In this document: positions 5,787 through 8,508 of the stretch, one piece after another
Layout of the letters: the number at the start of each line of letters is the position of its first letter
Position numbering within the stretch: position 1 is the stretch's first letter
From: Syntrophomonas sp. UBA5288
GTDB taxonomy: Bacteria > Bacillota > Syntrophomonadia > Syntrophomonadales > Syntrophomonadaceae
DNA: 8,508 nucleotides
NCBI GenBank assembly: GCA_002408445.1
Contig: DHSK01000185.1
Location: 1-8,508, forward strand
Direction: 5' to 3'
The notes under the pieces: model-generated
What the model saw: only the letters and a program-made list of their open reading frames with translations
Database searches by the model: none
What the model was told of the DNA's origin: nothing
Program-made: the position numbers and the translations under genes

Positions 5787-6299
5787 ATGAATAAGCTGCT
5801 TCCGGCTTTTACTGATACGACTGCCCGTATTAATCAGATACTGGATACGCTGGTGCAGGTGGGGCAGGCCAAGCAGCAGCTGATAATATCCGGACGAGTC
5901 CAAGAACTGGATAAACTGATACAAAAAGAGGGCATCACTGTTTCCAATCTGGAGAAACTGGAAGGTGCCCGCTTTAAGTTACAGGAGGAAATTGCCTCCC
6001 GCTGGGGGATTGCCCCGGATAAATTAAATGTTGCAGTCATACTGGAAAAATTGCAGGAGGAACATTCCGACTCGTATGGTGCTTGCAAGGATGAAATAGA
6101 GCGGCTGAGTTATAATCTCGACCGCCTGCGAGTTATCAATTCCAACAATAATGAGCTCATCAATCAATCATTGAATTATATCGATGAAATACAGTCGGTC
6201 TTATATGGAGATGTGGCCGGGACCTATTCTGAAAAAGGCCTTCAGTCCGAGGAAGACCCCCTGCGTCCCCATATAAGCATTCTCGATAAAAAGGCTTAA
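5787..6299 (+). CDS. flgN: Flagellar chaperone FlgN
   Basis: FlgN is the cytoplasmic type III export chaperone for FlgK and FlgL, the two proteins encoded next, keeping them soluble and delivering them to the export gate. It is 170 residues from ATG 5787, close to family length. It is almost entirely helical in character: LQEEIASRW in the middle, and near the C-terminus VINSNNNELINQSLNYIDEI (116-135), the conserved Asn-rich FlgN signature. The last 30 residues are polar and probably flexible, as is usual for the client-binding end. The start leaves a 13-base gap after flgM. Unlike the tight flgM-flgN junction, 239 bases of repeat DNA separate it from flgK. Confidence 0.9.
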   Translation: MNKLLPAFTDTTARINQILDTLVQVGQAKQQLIISGRVQELDKLIQKEGITVSNLEKLEGARFKLQEEIASRWGIAPDKLNVAVILEKLQEEHSDSYGACKDEIERLSYNLDRLRVINSNNNELINQSLNYIDEIQSVLYGDVAGTYSEKGLQSEEDPLRPHISILDKKA

Positions 6300-6335
6300 T
6301 TCAAAAACCCCCGGCCCTGTAGGCCGGCGCAATGA

Positions 6336-6408
6336 TGTCATCCTGAACGAAGTGAAGGATCTTTCAGTTCCGAGATGGAAAGATTCTTCACTAACGTTCA
6401 GAATGACA
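6336..6408. repeat. Dispersed inverted repeat, copy B (HPERSEGS type)
   Basis: The left arm (6336-6363) is TGTCATCCTGAACGAAGTG then AAGGATCTT. The right arm (6380-6408) runs AAGATTCTTCACTAACG then TTCAGAATGACA and pairs imperfectly. All 28 bases of the left arm equal the reverse complement of copy A's right arm (3271-3298), whereas the other arms of both copies have diverged. Confidence 0.85.
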
Positions 6409-6410
6409 GA

Positions 6411-6450
6411 CCGTAGGGCCTCCTACGGTGGTGGTAAGGGGTCGGTGCAA
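6411..6450. repeat. CCGTAGG/CCTACGG hairpin plus module shared with 3431-3465
   Basis: CCGTAGG (6411-6417) and CCTACGG (6422-6428) form a seven-base-pair stem with a four-base loop. Taken as the reverse complement, 6413-6450 repeats the block order of 3431-3465. It abuts copy B of the inverted repeat with two bases between, whereas in the degU-side gap the two elements are about 130 bases apart. A small CTGCTC/GAGCAG hairpin follows at 6483-6501. No promoter could be supported in the 239-base flgN-flgK gap. Confidence 0.65.
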
Positions 6451-6538
6451 TATACACCACGGAAATCCCCCGGCCCTGAGGCCTGCTCCCACCTTGAGCA
6501 GCCTGAGAAATGAGTTTAAGATAGCGAGGTTTTAAATC

Positions 6539-8344
6539 ATGACTACTTTTTTGGGACTTGAAATCGGTAAACGAGCGGTGATGATGAATCAAACGGTTCT
6601 GAACATCACCGGGCATAACATTGCCAATACCAACACCCCTGGTTATACCCGGCAGGTGGGGGAGGTCGTCACTACTACCCCCTGGTACGCACCTACCTTG
6701 AACTCGGATGGCAGACCGGGCCAGATTGGTACCGGGGTAGAGGTTACCAGAGTAAACCGGATCAGGGATGCTTTCACCGATAATCAGATTCGCAATGAAA
6801 ATAAAACTTCCGGTTACTGGAACTCAGTCAAGACCGGTTTGGATAAAATACAGGTCATACTGAGCGAACCTTCCAATAATGGCTTGCGCTCAGTTATGGA
6901 TCAATTCTGGCAGTCATGGCAGGATTTATCCGGCAGTCCCGAAAGCGAGGCCGTGCGCTCCGTAGTTGCCCAGCGAGGCGAGGCATTGGCGGATACTTTC
7001 CAGCATGTTTACAGCCAATTGCAAGAACTGCGTGAAGATACCAATGCCAACGTAAAAATTTGTGTGGATCAAATTAATTCGAGCGCTTTACAACTAAGGG
7101 ATTTGAATCAGCAGATTCTGGCTCTGACCATTGCCGGCAAACAGCCTAATGATTTGTTGGATAAACGGGACCTGCTTCTGGACCAGCTCAGTGAACTGGC
7201 AGATACTAAGATAAATATCGACAGCAAAAACATGGTCACGGTACAGTTGGGCGGACGCACCCTGGTAGAAGGAGTATCTTACAACCAGCTGACTACCGAG
7301 GTCGACAAAAACGGTATGTATCTGGTGGAGTGGGCCGACACCGGCGTCAAGGCCACCATTGACAGCGGTCAGTTGCGCGGGCTGCTGGACTTAAGGGGTC
7401 AGACTGAACTGGATCAGGAAAATACCCCATCCGAATATACCGAAACTATCCCTAATTTGATTTCCCAGTTAAATACCCTGGCCAAAACCATTGTAATGAA
7501 GACCAATGAAATTCATAAAAATGGTTACAGTCTCAATAACAAATCGAGTCAGGCGGACAATACTAATTTCTTTGAAATGCCTCCGGAGCCGGTGGATAGT
7601 TACGACTACTGGGCCCGGAACATGACGGTCAATAGCTTGATCATTAATGATAGCAAGAATATCGCTGCCGCCGCCGCACCTACCTGGAACGCCGACGGTA
7701 CTAAAAATAATTTCGGAGACGGGGCCAATGCTCTGGCTATCGCCCAGTTTAAGCAATCATTGAATAGTGAGGATTTAACGGTAACAACGGATGTTAAAGC
7801 TCTTCCAACAACTGGTGATGTTTGGAGTTTCGCGGTTGAATATGGCGGACAGGTGTATAAGCTCCAATATGCCGTTGCAGCAGGAGACGATTGGGCAGAT
7901 ATTCAGGCCGGGATCCAGAATGCTATAAATAATACCATATTGAATGGAAAAGTAAGCGTGACGGCAAATGAGACCGGTACAGAAGCCAGCTTTACCTTCA
8001 GTTCCGATGACAGCAAATTTACCGGGATAAAAGATTTCATTAACCAGGGTGAAGACTATAAGACCATGATGGTCAAAGATGCCACCACCGACGACTATTG
8101 GCGCAGCATGGCTGCTACCGTAGGGGTCAAAAGCCAGGAAGCCGCCCGCATGGTGACGAACCAGACCAATCTTCTTTCCGAGTTGGAAAATAAACGTCAG
8201 AATCTTTCCGGAGTCTCTCTGGATGAAGAAATGACTAACATGATAAAATTCCAGCAGGCCTATAACGCGGCAGCCAGGCATATCACCGCAATTGACGAAC
8301 TGCTGGACGTCCTCATCAACCGCCTCGGAGTGGTAGGCCGCTAG
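6539..8344 (+). CDS. flgK: Flagellar hook-associated protein 1, FlgK (HAP1)
   Basis: FlgK is exported and forms the first ring of the hook-filament junction. The 601-residue protein opens with LNITGHNIANTNTPGYTRQ (21-39), the rod/hook family box, and GTGVEVTRVNRIRD (65-77). Residues about 95-220 are helical (FWQSWQDLSGSPES, 123-136; LDKRDLLLDQLSEL, 207-220), the D1 region. It closes with VSLDEEMTNMIKFQQAYNAAARHI (559-582) and a C-terminal helix, the conserved FlgK end. There is no cleavable signal, as expected for type III export. It is longer than Bacillus FlgK (about 507). The extra length lies mostly at about 410-508, between the landmarks GANALAIAQF (395-404) and TTDDYWRSMAATVGV (516-530), as a beta-rich insert. 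The start is supported by GAGGT at 6526-6530, eight bases upstream. flgL follows after 30 bases. Confidence 0.94.
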   Translation: MTTFLGLEIGKRAVMMNQTVLNITGHNIANTNTPGYTRQVGEVVTTTPWYAPTLNSDGRPGQIGTGVEVTRVNRIRDAFTDNQIRNENKTSGYWNSVKTGLDKIQVILSEPSNNGLRSVMDQFWQSWQDLSGSPESEAVRSVVAQRGEALADTFQHVYSQLQELREDTNANVKICVDQINSSALQLRDLNQQILALTIAGKQPNDLLDKRDLLLDQLSELADTKINIDSKNMVTVQLGGRTLVEGVSYNQLTTEVDKNGMYLVEWADTGVKATIDSGQLRGLLDLRGQTELDQENTPSEYTETIPNLISQLNTLAKTIVMKTNEIHKNGYSLNNKSSQADNTNFFEMPPEPVDSYDYWARNMTVNSLIINDSKNIAAAAAPTWNADGTKNNFGDGANALAIAQFKQSLNSEDLTVTTDVKALPTTGDVWSFAVEYGGQVYKLQYAVAAGDDWADIQAGIQNAINNTILNGKVSVTANETGTEASFTFSSDDSKFTGIKDFINQGEDYKTMMVKDATTDDYWRSMAATVGVKSQEAARMVTNQTNLLSELENKRQNLSGVSLDEEMTNMIKFQQAYNAAARHITAIDELLDVLINRLGVVGR

Positions 8345-8374
8345 AAAGATATAAAAATTAGGTAGGTGACTAAA

Positions 8375-8508
8375 GTGCGTATAACCAATAACATGATGAT
8401 CAACACTCTGAAGAGAGACCTGTTTAACAATATGTGGGGGCTGGAGAAATGGGAGCGCCAGCTATCCACCGGCCGGAAGATTAATCTGCCCTCCGACGAT
8501 CCGGCGGG
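8375..8508 (+). CDS. flgL: Flagellar hook-associated protein 3, FlgL, 3'-truncated by window edge
   Basis: Only the first 44 codons are present. They read MRITNNMMINTLKRDLFNN (1-19), then WERQLSTGRKINLPSDDPA (26-44), the flagellin-type N-terminal helix and the 'lSTGkkI..psDDPa' box of FlgL/HAP3. FlgL sits between FlgK and the filament and is a FlgN client. The start is GTG at 8375, five bases after AGGTGA (8364-8369), and the gene lies 30 bases behind flgK, so it is clearly cotranscribed with it. Confidence 0.92.
   Translation, partial: MRITNNMMINTLKRDLFNNMWGLEKWERQLSTGRKINLPSDDPA

Noticed and set aside
6494..6522. TTGAGC-N17-TAAGAT as a sigma-A promoter for flgK
   Set aside because: Only four of six matches in each box, and transcription would start at or inside the ribosome site at 6526-6530, leaving no usable leader.
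7775..8281. Long (168-codon) open frame on the - strand within flgK
   Set aside because: It is antisense to the clearly coding C-terminal part of FlgK, with no ribosome site and no recognisable motifs; a shadow of the real gene.

Overview
The window reads as chromosome of a motile Gram-positive anaerobe in the class Clostridia. The evidence is gene order and protein type: degS-degU, then comFC, yvyF, flgM, flgN, flgK and flgL follow the order known from Bacillus subtilis. Strong purine-rich ribosome binding sites and several GTG starts fit as well. The G+C looks moderate by eye (not computed). The gaps carry dispersed hairpin repeats of kinds I associate with syntrophic and sulfate-reducing Clostridia; genus-level placement would be a guess.

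Layout, all genes on the + strand. 1-1122: 3' part of an alpha-D-phosphohexomutase, entering at its catalytic-serine motif. 1126-1209: a perfect 35-bp inverted repeat starting three bases after the mutase stop. 1268-3096: translationally coupled degS-degU, a cytoplasmic two-component pair. 3097-3663: a 567-base gap built of repeated GC-rich modules and hairpins, with no gene I can support. 3664-3951: a small membrane-anchored protein of unknown function. 3952-4139: AT-rich promoter region. 4140-5339: comFC and yvyF, closed by an intrinsic terminator at 5404-5427. 5474-6299: flgM and flgN. 6300-6538: a second repeat-filled gap. 6539-8344: flgK. 8375-8508: start of flgL, cut by the window edge.

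How the genes fit together: DegS/DegU is a post-exponential switch that in Bacillus acts on motility, competence and exoenzymes. FlgM holds the flagellar sigma factor inactive until the hook is complete. FlgN is the cytoplasmic chaperone for FlgK and FlgL, the two hook-filament junction proteins encoded after it. ComFC belongs to DNA-uptake competence, but its usual partners ComFA and ComFB are not between degU and comFC here.

The window is mostly a well-understood regulatory and flagellar locus, and I see no undescribed multi-gene system. The parts worth a second look are the repeat mosaics, the perfect 35-bp palindrome, an extra beta-rich domain inserted late in FlgK, and the small anchored protein at 3664-3951.
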